From assembly GCA_030407315.1 (NCBI GenBank), contig JALQPE010000012.1:293416-357415 (forward strand): DNA of 64,000 nt, written 5' to 3'. Each line of letters begins with the position of its first letter. The first letter of the stretch is position 1. The notes below the pieces were generated by a model, which was not told where the DNA came from, did no database searches, and was given only the letters and a program-made list of their open reading frames with translations. This stretch comes from Asparagopsis taxiformis (lineage: Eukaryota; Rhodophyta; Florideophyceae; Bonnemaisoniales; Bonnemaisoniaceae). Below, one piece after another: positions 52,110 through 63,472 of this stretch. The translations under genes and the position numbers were made by a program.

Positions 52110-52288
52110 CGCGACGAAGGAGCGGGCGACGATGGCGAAACGGAGAACGTGAGTAGAGGAGAGAGAACGAAAGAGGAAGGAAAGTGACAGCGAAGGAGAA
52201 GAACGAGGAAAGAGAAAAGCAGACGCGAGAAGAAGCAGCGGAAGGTATGCGTGAGAAGATGACGCGCGAGGACGCGCTGTGGAGTTAG

Positions 52289-52298
52289 TCGGGGGGAG
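52289..52298 (+). promoter_or_regulatory. Polypurine tract of element A
   Basis: TCGGGGGGAG directly before the 3' LTR (52299). Element B has the same tract (62487-62496). Confidence 0.75.
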
Positions 52299-53097
52299 TG
52301 TGGTACAATTTATTCGGTCGACGCGCGCGCGCTCGTAACGACTGCGTCTGGCTGAGTCCGCATGCATCCGCGAATTAGTTAGTTAGTAAGCGAGCGTACG
52401 CGTAGCGATCCGGTTACGTGTCACGGCGCGCCTGAGCGAGCGCGTGCGCGCGAACGAACCTGCGAGCTTGGCGCCACGTGTAGCGCCTTTTGCGAATTTC
52501 CCTTTATTTCCCTTTTTTGGGTTTTTTATGACGAAAGTCTTTTTCCCAAATATTTCCCTTTTTGCGTGCGAGCGAGCGGCCGCCGGCCGGCCGCGCAAGG
52601 ACAACCTGTCCTAGTAGTTAGCTACTAATGGTTGTTCCGCTTCGCACCTTACCAATAAACAGCCAGCATCTTCGCAGCTACGAGTTAAGCGTTTAGCGAA
52701 TCGCGAGGACCGATTGCGTTGAAACGTTGCGTGCGGGTTGCTCACGATCGCCGACGTTCGCGTGCGCGCTGCGCATAAACCAATCGTCGAACCGCGTCGC
52801 ACCGCGATAGCGCGCGTTGCGTCGCACGCCACTAGGCCAGGGATTTACGACCCCTGTGTGGATCGCGTTGTGCTCGAGTTTACTCGGTGATCTCACCCTG
52901 AGATCACGGCTTGCGCCGGCCCGCGAATCCCGTGTTGCGATCGTTCCCTACGCGTTCCGCCGTTGTACCACCCGTTCGCCAGCGCGACCGAGCGACGCGC
53001 GAACGCAAGTTCAACCAGCGCGTTACGGTTCACCTCGCCCTGACACGGCTGCAATTCTAGAACTCCCTTAGCGATCGCCACCCCGGCTGGTCCTACA
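52299..53097 (+). repeat. 3' LTR of element A, 799 bp
   Basis: TGTGGTACAATTT to GGTCCTACA. Differs from the 5' LTR at a few sites (for example near 52405, 52618 and 52893). It abuts the middle of element B's gag. Confidence 0.93.
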
Positions 53098-53401
53098 CTC
53101 TCGTCCGAGCAGCAGGCCGCGATTCGCGAAATGCATAGCAACACGCGCGCCTAACGCCCGAAGAACTGAACCTGCAGCGCAACGTTCAGGTCTTCAAAGT
53201 CTCCGCGCACGCCGAACGCGAACGAGAGCGAGCGGACAGCGCGTCGACGGCAACGAGCGAACGCGCGAAAACGAGGGCGCGCGCGAGCGCGAGCGCGACA
53301 ACGATCGGACGCGCGAATACGACGCGCATGACAGCGAGCAGCTGACGCCCCACTCGGTTCGTTTTGCAGAAGACCCGGGAAACGCCTACGAGGAGCCGTA
53401 G
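53098..53401 (+). pseudogene. gag: Gag C-terminal remnant, element B
   Basis: Starts at CTCTCGTCCGAGCAGCAGGC, which corresponds to LSSEQQA after the zinc knuckle of element A's Gag. It contains small indels (53142, 53210-53270) that break the frame, then regains the common tail and the stop at 53399-53401. Confidence 0.8.
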
Positions 53402-53419
53402 CGGGTGGGCCGGCTCTTC
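53377..53419 (+). promoter_or_regulatory. -1 frameshift signal, gag/pol of element B
   Basis: GGGAAAC (53377-53383), 6-nt spacer, stem GAGGAGCCG/CGGCTCTTC (53390-53398 with 53411-53419), one G-U pair, 12-nt loop with the gag stop. Relative to element A, one U-A pair is replaced by C-G. Confidence 0.7.
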
Positions 53420-53445
53420 CACACTCAACGGATACGCGACGCGCG

Positions 53446-56400
53446 ATGACGCAACCACCGCGCGAAAACCGCCTCCGTTACCACCCGAAACAGTGATCCT
53501 GTTTCAGACCCCTACCGCGAACTACAAACTCGAGACCCGCGTCGGGTATAATCAACGCACGGCCACCGCGGTGACCGCCGTGCTTGATACTGGCGCAGGC
53601 CGAGCCTCATTCGCGAAAACGTACTAGGCGCCGACTGGAAGCACCACGCTACGCCACCGACGCTGCGCTGCGCGATTATCGACGCGAACGGACCGCCGTC
53701 TCGCGCCAAACGCGTCGCTGCGACTTAGCGTTTTTCTAGGTGCCCGAGCGCATCTCCAAACCTTTTTGGTGATGCCACGTTTATCCGTCCCATGTATCTT
53801 GGGAGCGGACTTCATCGACCGCGTAGTCGAAATTATCTACACTGGACCGCAGCGCGCGTTGCGAACCCGCTATGGCGACCACGTCCCGATGCTTCCGCGT
53901 ACGCCGACGAAACCGCGCCGCGCGCCGACCGCGAAGACGACCCGACCCACAAGCTTCGCGCCTATTCGCGCTGCCCGCCGCACATCGATTCCGCCGAACG
54001 CGACGCGAGCGATCGACGTTTCCACGAGCGCTGAAGGGCGCTGCATCGTATTTCCCGCGACTAACCTCTACGCGCAGAAACTACTCCGTTTAACCAACGG
54101 GGAGACGCTGGTTCGAAGGAATGTACCCTTCCGAGTGCAGGTACACAACGCTGGCACTCGTCTACAAGTATTGCCCAAAGGCATGAAGGTGGGCACCGCC
54201 GTGCCCAACCCCGTGGGGTGTCTACAAGTCGCTCAGGAAGCGCCGGACCCGCAAGACCGACCGCCCGACGACGCGACGCGACGCAACGCAACGTTACGAT
54301 ACCGCCGGACCCGCGCGAAAACCGACGAAATTGCGAGCGCGACGCCGCCTTGGGAAGAACTCTTACGCGCGACGCTACGCGACGAGCGAGTAGACGACGA
54401 CCTGCACGCGGAAATTATCGAGATGCTACGAAAGCATGAGCGCATGTGGAGCGGCACGCTGGGAGCCATTCACGCGACGGAGCACCGCATCGAGCTGGTT
54501 CCGGGGGCGACCCCCGTGAACCAACCGCCGTATCGCGCCGGACACGCGTCGCGCGAAATTATCCGTACGCAAGTGGAGAAGATGCTCCGCGCTGGAGTAA
54601 TCGAACCCGCTACGTCGGAATGGGCGAGCCCGGTCGTGGTCGTGCCTAAGAAGGACGGGATCTCCTGCTTCTGCATCGACTACCGCCGCTTGACGCCGCC
54701 ACCGTGAAGGACGCGTACCCGATTCCGCGCATGGACGATTGCGTCGATTCGCTCGGTAACACGACAGTTTTCACGACGCTGGACTGCAACTCGGGATACT
54801 GGCAAATCCCAGTAGCACACGCCGACCGCGATAAGACTACGTTTACGTCGCACGTCGGTACGTACCGCTTTCGCCGCATGCCTTTCGGACTTTCGAACGC
54901 GCCCGCGACGTTTCAGCGCGCGCTCGACATTTTGCTCGCGAACGTGAAGTGGCAACATTGCCCTTGTCTACCTGGAGGAGTAATCATCTTCTCCGCCGAC
55001 GTAAACGCGCACGTGCACCACGTCGACGAGATACTGGGAATCCTCGGACGCGCAGGCGTTTCGCTGAAATTCGCGAAGACCGAGTTCTTCAAGCGCTCGG
55101 TGGACTACCTGGGACATACTATTTCGCCTGGGAAGCTCTCCGTACCGACGACGAAGTGCGACGCGCTGCGCGATGCGACGTACCCGACGACTGCGCGATG
55201 CGACGTACCCGACGACTGCGATGCGACGTACCCGACGACGAAGACGCAGCTGCGAAGTTTCCTAGGAACTTGCAACGTGTACCGCCGATTCGTCGAAAAA
55301 TTCGCGTTCGTCGCGGCGCCACTTACGCAGTTGCTAAAGAAGGACCAAGGAGACAGCTTACACGCGCCGACGCCGGAGCAAACGCGCGCGTTCGAATCAT
55401 TGCGACAAGCGATGTTGTCTCCGCCAATCCTCCGTCTACCGCGCGAAGGACACCCGTATGTGCTCGATACAGACGCGTCGCAAGGGCAAGTCGGATGCGC
55501 GCTACTTCAGCTAGACGCGGACGACGACGTACTACATCCAGTCGGATACTGGTCGCGCACGCTTAACGACGCGGAGCGCAACTATTCGACGACGGAACGC
55601 GAATGCCTCGCAGTCGTATGGGCAGTCTTGCTATTACGCGCATAATTGGAAGGACGAAAGTTCACGGTTCGCACCGACCATAATTCGTTGCGTTGGATCC
55701 TGAACATGACGTCCGCGGAAGGACGACTCGCGCGCTGGCGACTGCGACTCGCCGAGTTCGAATTCGACGTCGAATACAAGAAGGGAAAACGCCACGTTAT
55801 CGCCGACGCGCTCTCGCGAATGGCCACGCGAAGCTGCGACGAGGCGGAAATACCGGACGAGATACCCTGCTTCGGCGCCGCGAACATCGTCGAACCGCAC
55901 GCGAACGCATGCGACCGAACCGACGCTGCGCTATTATGCGACTACGCAGAATACTACCCGAGCTTGGCCTGCCTACTGGCAACTCAGTCGTGTATCGAGC
56001 CGCCCGTATCCACTGACGAGTGGATTCGCGAACAGGCGACGGACGAATTCTGCCAGAACGCGAGACGCGACGTCGGAACCGCGCCGCGCTCGCGCTTCCA
56101 TCTGTCCCCCGACGGGATACTAATGAGGACCGCGCCGCTCGACACGCGACGCAGATAGTTGTGCCCGATGCGATAAAAGGACGTATTCTGCGAGCGAACC
56201 ATTACGCGGTAACTGCAGGACACCCGGGGCGCGCGACGCATGTACGACGCAATTCGACGCGCGTATTACTGGCCGATGATGAGCGTAGACGTCTACACCA
56301 CGGTGAGACAGTGCGATGCGTGCGCGCGCAACCGCGTTACGCAATATCGCCATACGAACGCCCTGAAGCTATTCCCCGCTACGCGCCCGCTCGAAGACGT

Positions 56401-57702
56401 CGCTATCGATATTCTGGGACCGCTGCCCGAGACCCCGCGCCAACGCCGCTTCGTACTCGTAATCGCCGATCGCTACAGCAAGCTCTGTCGACTCATCGCG
56501 CTCGGACGCGTATCCGCGCTCGCCGTCGCAAAAGCGTTTTGCCGAGATTGGGTCTTCGTTTACGGACCGCCGCGCACGCTACTTTCGGATAACGGACCGC
56601 AGTTCCGCTCGAAGCTGTTTCAGGAAACGTGCGCGCTAATGGGAACGCGTAACATCTTCACGACTACCTATCACCCGCAATCGAACGGGCAGGTCGAGCG
56701 CATGAACCGCACCATCGTCGCGACGCTGCGCCACTATGTCGACGAAGAGCGAAAGAATTGGGACGAGCACCTATACGCGCTGGCGTACGCATACAACCGC
56801 GCGATACACCGCTCGACGATACGTCGCCGTTCGAACTCACGCTCACGCGCTACCCCGTATCGCTGGGGACGGAGCAGGTCGACACGATTCGCAGCACGCC
56901 GTTCCTCCGCATGGAGTTTCTCGCGAAGCTATCCGACGCGTACGCGCGCGCCGCGAACGCGCTGAAGAAAGCGCAGGCGAGATACAAACGCGACTTCGAC
57001 CGCGGCGCACGTACGGTGAACAAGAGCATCAAGGTTGGCGACCAAGTATATCTGGACACTCGCGCGGGAGCGACGACACGAACGCAGCGCGACGACAGAA
57101 CGCGCCCTTCGAAGTTGGACTATCCCGTGTCGGGACCCTTCCCGGTCACAAGCTGCCGCGGGCACACTTACGAAATCATAATCGACGGCGTGCCCGAACT
57201 CGTCAGCTCCGACCGTATTCGCCTAGCACCGCGCAACGCGACGCGCGCGCCGGTTACGCCAAGCGGCGAAGAAGGGGGGACCGACGCGGAGGACACAAGC
57301 GACGCAGCGCGACGTGACGAACGCGTACTCGAGGACGCACGCAAGGTCAACCCTGAAGCAGGATATGGGACGCGGGAGTTCATGATTGACATATTGACGG
57401 CTGAAGGTGTCGACGACACCGGTGCGCCCGTATTCCGTGTACGCTGGAAGGGCTTCTCTCCGCGCGACGACACTTGGGAACCCGAAAGCTCGTTACCCGC
57501 GCCCATCGTTGCCCGCTTCCGCCGCGACCGCGGACGCTCCGCCTCTGAAAACACTGCGCGCAACACCGAGGTTGACGCCACGTCACCGCGCAATCGTAGA
57601 AAGCGACCGGCACGCGGCGACGCCCCACGCATAACGCTGCCCAGCCGCGCGAGCGCGCGCATCGCGAGTCGACGAACGCCTTCGCTCGCACCGCGCAACT
57701 GA
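53446..57702 (+). pseudogene. pol: Ty3/Gypsy pol, element B (many frame breaks)
   Basis: Protease, RT, RNase H, integrase and chromodomain are all recognisable, in the same order as in element A. Breaks include the protease DTGAG region (53597), the protease middle (53690), RT near 54690, the RT active site (about 54960-54980, where the two Asp codons are changed), a triplicated 23-25-bp segment at 55172-55241, a stop at 55645, and the integrase start (56158, 56228). The stretch 56758-57702 still reads from the late integrase through the chromodomain (EFMIDILTAEGVDDTG, FRVRWKGFSPRDDTWEP). No functional Pol is possible. Confidence 0.88.
55172..55241 (+). repeat. Triplicated GATGCGACGTACCCGACGAC segment in pol
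   Basis: Starts at 55172, 55197 and 55220. Element B' (about 3715-3765, minus strand) has two copies and element A (about 45027) has one. Confidence 0.9.
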
Positions 57703-59307
57703 CGCGCGGAACGGGGCTGAACACGCCAGTTACGCCCAGCGGAACCGACGCGTAGATAAACACGCGGGCCAAGCCTTCCATCGCCGCTTGTCGTTTTCGC
57801 CGCGCGACTGCGCCACCGTTTGCCACGCAATCGCTTCCATCGCATGCCGCGCAACCGTTCGACGCAACGCGACCGCGCCTGACCGACGCCACGCAATCGC
57901 GTTCATCTTTCGCCGCGCAATCGCCAAGCGTCACATCGCCGCGCTACCACGCAATCGTTGTCGTCGCGCAACCGTCGCCTGTCGTTGCATGCCGCGCAAC
58001 CGCGCCATCGCTACTACGCCGCGTGTTGTACGCCCTCGCCGCATGTCGCTCTCGCCGCGCAACCGCGCCACCGCTTGCCGCGCAACCGTTTGACGCAACG
58101 CAACCGCGCCACCGTTCGCCACGCAACCGCGCCACCGCTTGCCGCGCAACCGTTTGACGCAACGCGAACCACGCACCTTGACCGACCCACGCATCGCGTT
58201 CACGCCTGCCGCCGCGCAGCCGCATCGCCGCTTGTCGCGTAGCCGTTCTCACCGCGCAACCGTCGCATTCCACCGTCGCCTCCGCTCCCGCACGCTTCGT
58301 GTTGAACCCGAACGTTGAACCCAAACGGCAACCGTAGCCGGGAGTCCAGGTGCCGTTCGCCTCCCATCCCCCATGCTGACAACGCCAGAATCCCCGGGTG
58401 GGGCACGCCCGACAGCGCAATTACGCGCGAAAAAGGGAAGCGCGCACACCGGATTGGTCGTTGCGGAGGAGGGATTGGCCCATACAGCATGGCCATTTAC
58501 GGTGCTGGAAGATTATAGGCCGAAAAACGAGCCGAGGCCGGGGCAGGCAAAAATGGGCGGCGCCGATCTGCCCCGACGCCGTGGCGAGATGCTTCCTGGT
58601 GGCATCCCCGGATTGGCTGTTCACATACGCGCGTACGCGACGAACCACACGGGTGGCTGGGAACGACGCAGAATACCAGCAAACGAAAGCCTCCGCTGGA
58701 AAGAGGGATGCCACCCACACGCCCCTCCTCCTCGTCCTGGAAGGCCATGGCGAACCCCAACCCCCCGGGGCCGGGACCCCCACCTAGACGCTCGCTAAAA
58801 ACCAGAGCATTAGAAACCCAGTCCACGAAACGCGAGCGAACGCGAACGAAGCGCGACGAAACGCGGACGAAACGCGAACGAAACGCGACGAACGCGCTAC
58901 GATAAGCGCGACGAGAACGCGCCCGTTCTGGATGCCTACCGGCCAACAGCTCTATCCCCCTCTCTCCCGCCTCGCCCCACGCGCCCCCAACCGCGTCGCT
59001 CGCGAATTCCGAGCGTCGACGCGGTCACTGGGCAATCACCGCTTCAAGCGGCGACTCGCGCGACGAAATTCGCACCGAACCGTGGCTAATAACTCTCCGC
59101 CCGGACGTCCGCACGACATTCCGAGAAGCTGCTGGACGCCGCCGCAGTCGTGCGCGATACGCCGTCGAGCCTACGCATGAGCCGCAAACGCAACCCGCGC
59201 CGCGCGGACGAAAGGAAGAATGGCCAAGGCAAAGTTAACAAAACATAAGAGGTTTAATGAAGGGAGTAGAATGGGTCACCGGCTAACTCGGATGTGGACG
59301 AAGAAGC
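57703..59307. other. Convergent gap of element B
   Basis: Contains tandem repeats at 57780-58170 (complement of the 64-bp repeat, about two copies) and AACGCGAACG-type repeats at 58840-58905. Long Arg-rich frames on both strands are due to the repeats. No gene is supported. Confidence 0.6.
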
Positions 59308-62283
59308 TCACTCACGTGCGTTATCCTCGCGGCGCGTGCGTCGGCTCGAAGAACTGCCCGTTGCGCCGCGCGCGCGAGCACGACTTGAAGCCGTGTCTGC
59401 TTGGTGATTGCGTCGTCGCTCGGAATTCAGCACGCGGACGACGCGCCCGTCTTGCACGCCGAGACGCAAAGGAGGAACGCCGGGACGTGTAGCCGCTGCG
59501 GCCGCCGCGCGAGTGCGAGTCGTGGGACGCGCGCCACCGCGACCAGCCCCGTCGCTTCCCACCGCGACCGACGCATCACCTTCCCGTTCCGCACCCTCGT
59601 TAAGACCGCTGACCGACTGCGTCTCGCTGTTAGACCACCCCCGCCGCGGACGTTTCGGGCGACCGCTGCACTGAGCCAACGATATCATTCAGCGTCGTGC
59701 CGAGGCGATGCGTGCGTTCGATCGTATCCTGGATCCTACGAACGGTCTCCCGTTCACGCGCAGTATACACCCGACGCACCGCAGCAACACGCTCCGCGCC
59801 CCGTTGACGTTCGCCCCGCGAGATTCGCTTCGACATCGCTAAGCGCGCGTTCCGCCCGTTCCCTGCGCCGAAGTAGCAGCCTCGCAACGTTCTTGGAGGG
59901 TCGTGATCATCGCACGATTGCCGCTGGCGGCCCGTTCGTAATTCGCCACGCGTTCTTGCAAGTCGCCGATGTCCTTGTGCATCCGCTCGATCCGCGTCGC
60001 ATCTTCCCCGGCCTTGCGCTCTAACGTCGCCTCGCGTCCAGCCGCGTCCTTAAGTGTCTTTTCAGCCTCGTGCACGAGACTCACCGCTTCATTGCGCGTT
60101 GCATTCGCTTTGCTAAGGCGCGCCGCAGCGTCGTCGCGCGCTTGCCCATCGTCGTCACCCGCGCCACCCCCTCGTCACGGCTCTGCTCGACCGACGCCAG
60201 ACGCGCCAGCGCTTCGCTGCAGCCCTCCACGGCGGAGGCCATTTGCGCCAAAGCGTCGTCGCGAGCTCCTTCGAGCAACGACACGCGCGCCAACGCCTCC
60301 TCCCGCCCCTTTTCGGCGGCGGCAAGCTGGCCCCGCAACACGTTCGCGTCTAATTCGGCCAAAACAGTACCCGCCTCGTTGGCAATGGTCGCCGCGTCAC
60401 TTGCCGCCACGTTATCAACCGTTGTATCGCCTGCGCCCGTGCGGCTGCCCGCAACAGCACCGTCACCCGCGCCGCTCTTCGCCGCGCTGCTGACCGCCGC
60501 CCCGCCGTCGCCCGCACTGCTGGACGCTGCAGCCCCGCCGTGGCCGGAAGACGCTGCTTTCAAGGCCTGCAACTCGTTGTAAACCTTCACGTACTCCGCG
60601 CGCAGCGCCGCGTCGAGTCGCTCGACGTCGATAGGAGCGCGCGGCGGCTCGGAGAAGAGAGAATACCGGCCGTCTCGGAAGCGCCGACGCTCGATCGCCA
60701 ACAGCGCCGCCATGCCAAGATACTGCGCGTACTCGCGCGAATCAGTCGCGCGCATAACATGCAGTTCGTTAGTTGATAGCGCTGATAACACTGCATCAAC
60801 GGTAACGACATCGCGCGCGCTTCTAATTCGCAAACGCGTCGCGCGACGGATTGCGCGGCGACTTGAGAAGGAGATGTGGAATTTCAGTATGCCGGTGAAC
60901 GCCAAGCGAACCATGCGCGCCAGTCGACGACGCCGCGCTCCGCGCTCCAGGGCAACCACTGCCCGCCCTCCTTGAAGTCCATGCCAGGCGCGAGATCAAA
61001 AACCGGAGTTTCGTCCCACGCGCACGCGCGATGCTCCGTCAGGAGACTTTCGAGATGCGCCGCCGTGTACGTTCCGCCCCGCACGATCGCCGAAACGCCG
61101 ACGCGCTCGATTCCGCGATCAGTTTTTCGCTTAAGCGCAAGAAGCGGTGCTCGACGTAAGCGACGTGAAGCCACGCGGCGGCAACCATCACCACCCACTC
61201 GCTTAGAGCGATAGCCTAGAAATACGAACGAGCCTCGACCGGAACGTCGCGCCCGAGCAGTACCGATGGCGCGTAATGGAACACGCAGGGAAGCGGCACC
61301 GACAGCGAGTCGGGCGCTTCCAGCCAATCGCGCGCATCGTAACGCGGGAAGAAAGCGGCGACGCGGTCATCAGGAAACTCGCGAAACTCGATATCGCGAT
61401 ACGTAACGAAGTAACCCGACGTACGCCGCAAACGCAACTCGCGCCGCGCTTCCGGGCGCATATCCGCGTTCAGGAACCATGGCACGCTCGCCTCCCCTTC
61501 GTGCTCGACGTCGTTCCACGGAACGCCGCCGTCAAGTAAGAAGCCCGCACTGGGCGCCGCGGCCCATGGGTCGACTCGCGCAAATTCGTCGCGACGCATC
61601 ACGCGCAACCGGGCCAAGTGGCGTACGAGTCGTTCGTCGGCTTCGTCTTCGAGAAAGTACGCGTCTCGCACGGTAAGTTCGCGGGAACCGCCAAATCGCA
61701 CAACGCCGATTCGCGCCGCGCGTCCCACACCGCTTGCGCATCCTTGTGGCCGGGTAACACGGCGTAGCGTGTCACATCAGCGATGCGCGTCCACTGAAAG
61801 CGCTGCGGGTAGAAGTAGCGACGGCCCAATTCCGCCCACGTCGGCATTGGGCGTGGCATGAATCGGAACGCGATCGGGTCGTCGTAGCGCGCGCGCGGAA
61901 CCGACTCGGGAGCGTCTTGCGCGGCCGACGGAAGCGAAACGGACGCAGGCGCAGGAACCGAACGAAGTGGGACGCCGCTCCCAGAGCGCGCAGCGGACGC
62001 AGAAGTTGGTCGCGGTCGCATCCACCGTAGCGACAACGTCAGACGACGCGACGACGCCACGGCCGCCACGGCCGCTCGCGGTTACGGGTACGGTTGAGGA
62101 GGATGCTTGCGCCATGGACGTGTAATAGGGACTCTCCGGGCTTGAAAGAGAAGGGAACGCGATGCGCGCAGTGCGAGGAGACGCGTTAGTGGGCGTCGAC
62201 GGTTCGTCGCGAGGCGCAGCGCCGGCGCGAAGCCAACTCGGCAGAGCGTTATCATCGCGCGACATCCGGCAGAGCGTTATCAT
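59308..62283 (-). pseudogene. Antisense gene of element B, decayed
   Basis: At least seven overlapping frames (62283-61777, 62069-61599, 61728-61216, 61327-60884, 60959-60081, 60084-59839, 59688-59308) together cover the same protein as 49305-52109: start with DDNALPSWLRAGAAP, middle with FLLDGGVPWNDVEHEG and LSVPLPCVFHYAPSVLLG, coiled coil and basic tail. Most breaks look like small indels. The central region is the best conserved part against element A. Confidence 0.82.
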
Positions 62284-62343
62284 CGCGCGACATCACGAAG
62301 CGCGAGCGCGTGCGGCGATAATGGAGCGAACGTGCGCGGGATG

Positions 62344-62440
62344 AGAAGAAGGATGGAAGAGAGACAGAAAGATGGAAGAGAAGTAGAAGGATGGAAGAGA
62401 AGAAGAAGATTGGAAGAGGAGAACAAGACAGAAGAAGCTG
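62344..62440 (+). repeat. GA-rich repeat before the 3' LTR of element B
   Basis: A run of AAGATGGAAGAGAAG-like units upstream of the antisense gene start; all purine on the plus strand. The matching part of element A (about 52140-52250) is GA-rich but less regular. Confidence 0.75.
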
Positions 62441-62486
62441 AAGGTGTGCACAAGAACGTTACGCGCGAGGACGCGCTGTGAAGTTA

Positions 62487-63304
62487 GTCGGGGGAGTGTG
62501 GTGCAATTTAAGTTGGTCGATGGAAACGGATGCGAGCGCGCGCGTTTACGTTAGTCCGCAAGCATCCGTTTGAGTTAGTTTAGTAAGCGAGCGTACGCGT
62601 GGCGCCTTGATTACGTGTCACGGAGTGTCAATGCGAGCGCGTGCGCGCGTACGTTGCCACGAAACCGCGAGCCGCGCCACGTGTAGCGATTTCCGCGAAT
62701 TTCCCTTTATTTTCCCTTTTTGGGTTTTTTATGACGAAAGTCTTTTTCCCAAAATATTTCCCTTTTTGCGTGCGAGCGTGCGGCCGCCGCCGGCCGGCCA
62801 CACAAGGACAGCCTGTCCCAAGTAAGTTAGCTATTAGTGGTCGCATGGCTTCGCACCCTACCAATAAACAGTCAGCACTTTCGCAGCTACGAGTTAAGCG
62901 TTGAGCGCGTCGCGAGGACCGATTGCGTTACGACGTTGCGTGCGGATTGCTCACGATCGCCGACATACGTGCGCGCGCGCCCGTTTACCGACCGTCGAAT
63001 TGCGTCGCACCGCGAGACCGCGCGTTGCGTCGCCTACCGCTAGGCCAGGGATTTACGACCCCTGCGTGGATCGTGTTGAGCTCGAGTTTACTCGGTGATC
63101 TCACCCTGAGATCACGGCTTGCGCCGGCCCGCGAATCCCGTGTTGCGATCGACCCTGCGCGTTCCGCCGTTGTACCACCCGATCGCCACCGCGACCGAGC
63201 GACGTGCGAAACGCAAGTTCACGAGCGCGTTACGGTTCAACACGCCCTGACAAGGCAAGCGATTCTAGAACTCTCTTAGTGCCGCCATCCCGGCTGGTCC
63301 TACA
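62487..63304 (+). repeat. Polypurine tract and 808-bp 3' LTR of element B
   Basis: The purine tract GTCGGGGGAG ends at 62496; the LTR starts TGTGGTGCAATTTAAG (62497) and ends GGCTGGTCCTACA (63304). It is clearly more divergent from the element A LTRs than they are from each other. AATAAA is kept near 62861. Confidence 0.88.
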
Positions 63305-63472
63305 GTTGGTCGTTGGCCGTTGCCAGTACGTTCGTTGCACAACGTGTGCCGGTTGCGCGCGCGCACGCGCCAGCAATGTTCGTGCATTGCTGTTATCGCT
63401 CGGGTCCGCCGAAATTTGAATTCCGCGGAAATCGTAAATATTTGCCATTTCGAATTGGCCACGTATACTACA
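63305..63472 (-). repeat. Fragment of the element C LTR
   Basis: Reverse complement of about the first 165 bases of 34252-34917, ending ACGTATACTACA at the LTR edge. Element B's 3' LTR is joined to its inner side, so B probably inserted into an LTR of family C. Confidence 0.85.

Larger units (their letters stand above)
39914..53097 (+). mobile_element. Ty3/Gypsy chromovirus, element A, 13.2 kb with antisense gene
   Basis: 5' LTR, leader, gag, pol with chromodomain, a gap, a long gene on the opposite strand, polypurine tract, 3' LTR. The two LTRs are nearly identical with scattered differences. Gag and the antisense gene are open; pol has two frame breaks. The flanks do not match: Copia on the left, gag of element B on the right, so no target duplication is seen. 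Confidence 0.9.
49613..58941. repeat. Right arm of the inverted duplication
   Basis: Reverse complement of 1-9333. In this arm the sequence continues past the point where the left arm is cut (49612), into the end of the antisense gene, so 49612/49613 marks the transposon junction of the left arm. Confidence 0.9.
53098..63304 (+). mobile_element. Ty3/Gypsy chromovirus, element B, 5' truncated and decayed
   Basis: Same family as A: end of gag, pol, gap, fragmented antisense gene, polypurine tract, 808-bp 3' LTR. The 5' LTR and most of gag are lost at the junction with element A. More indels and a more divergent LTR show that it is older than A. Confidence 0.9.
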
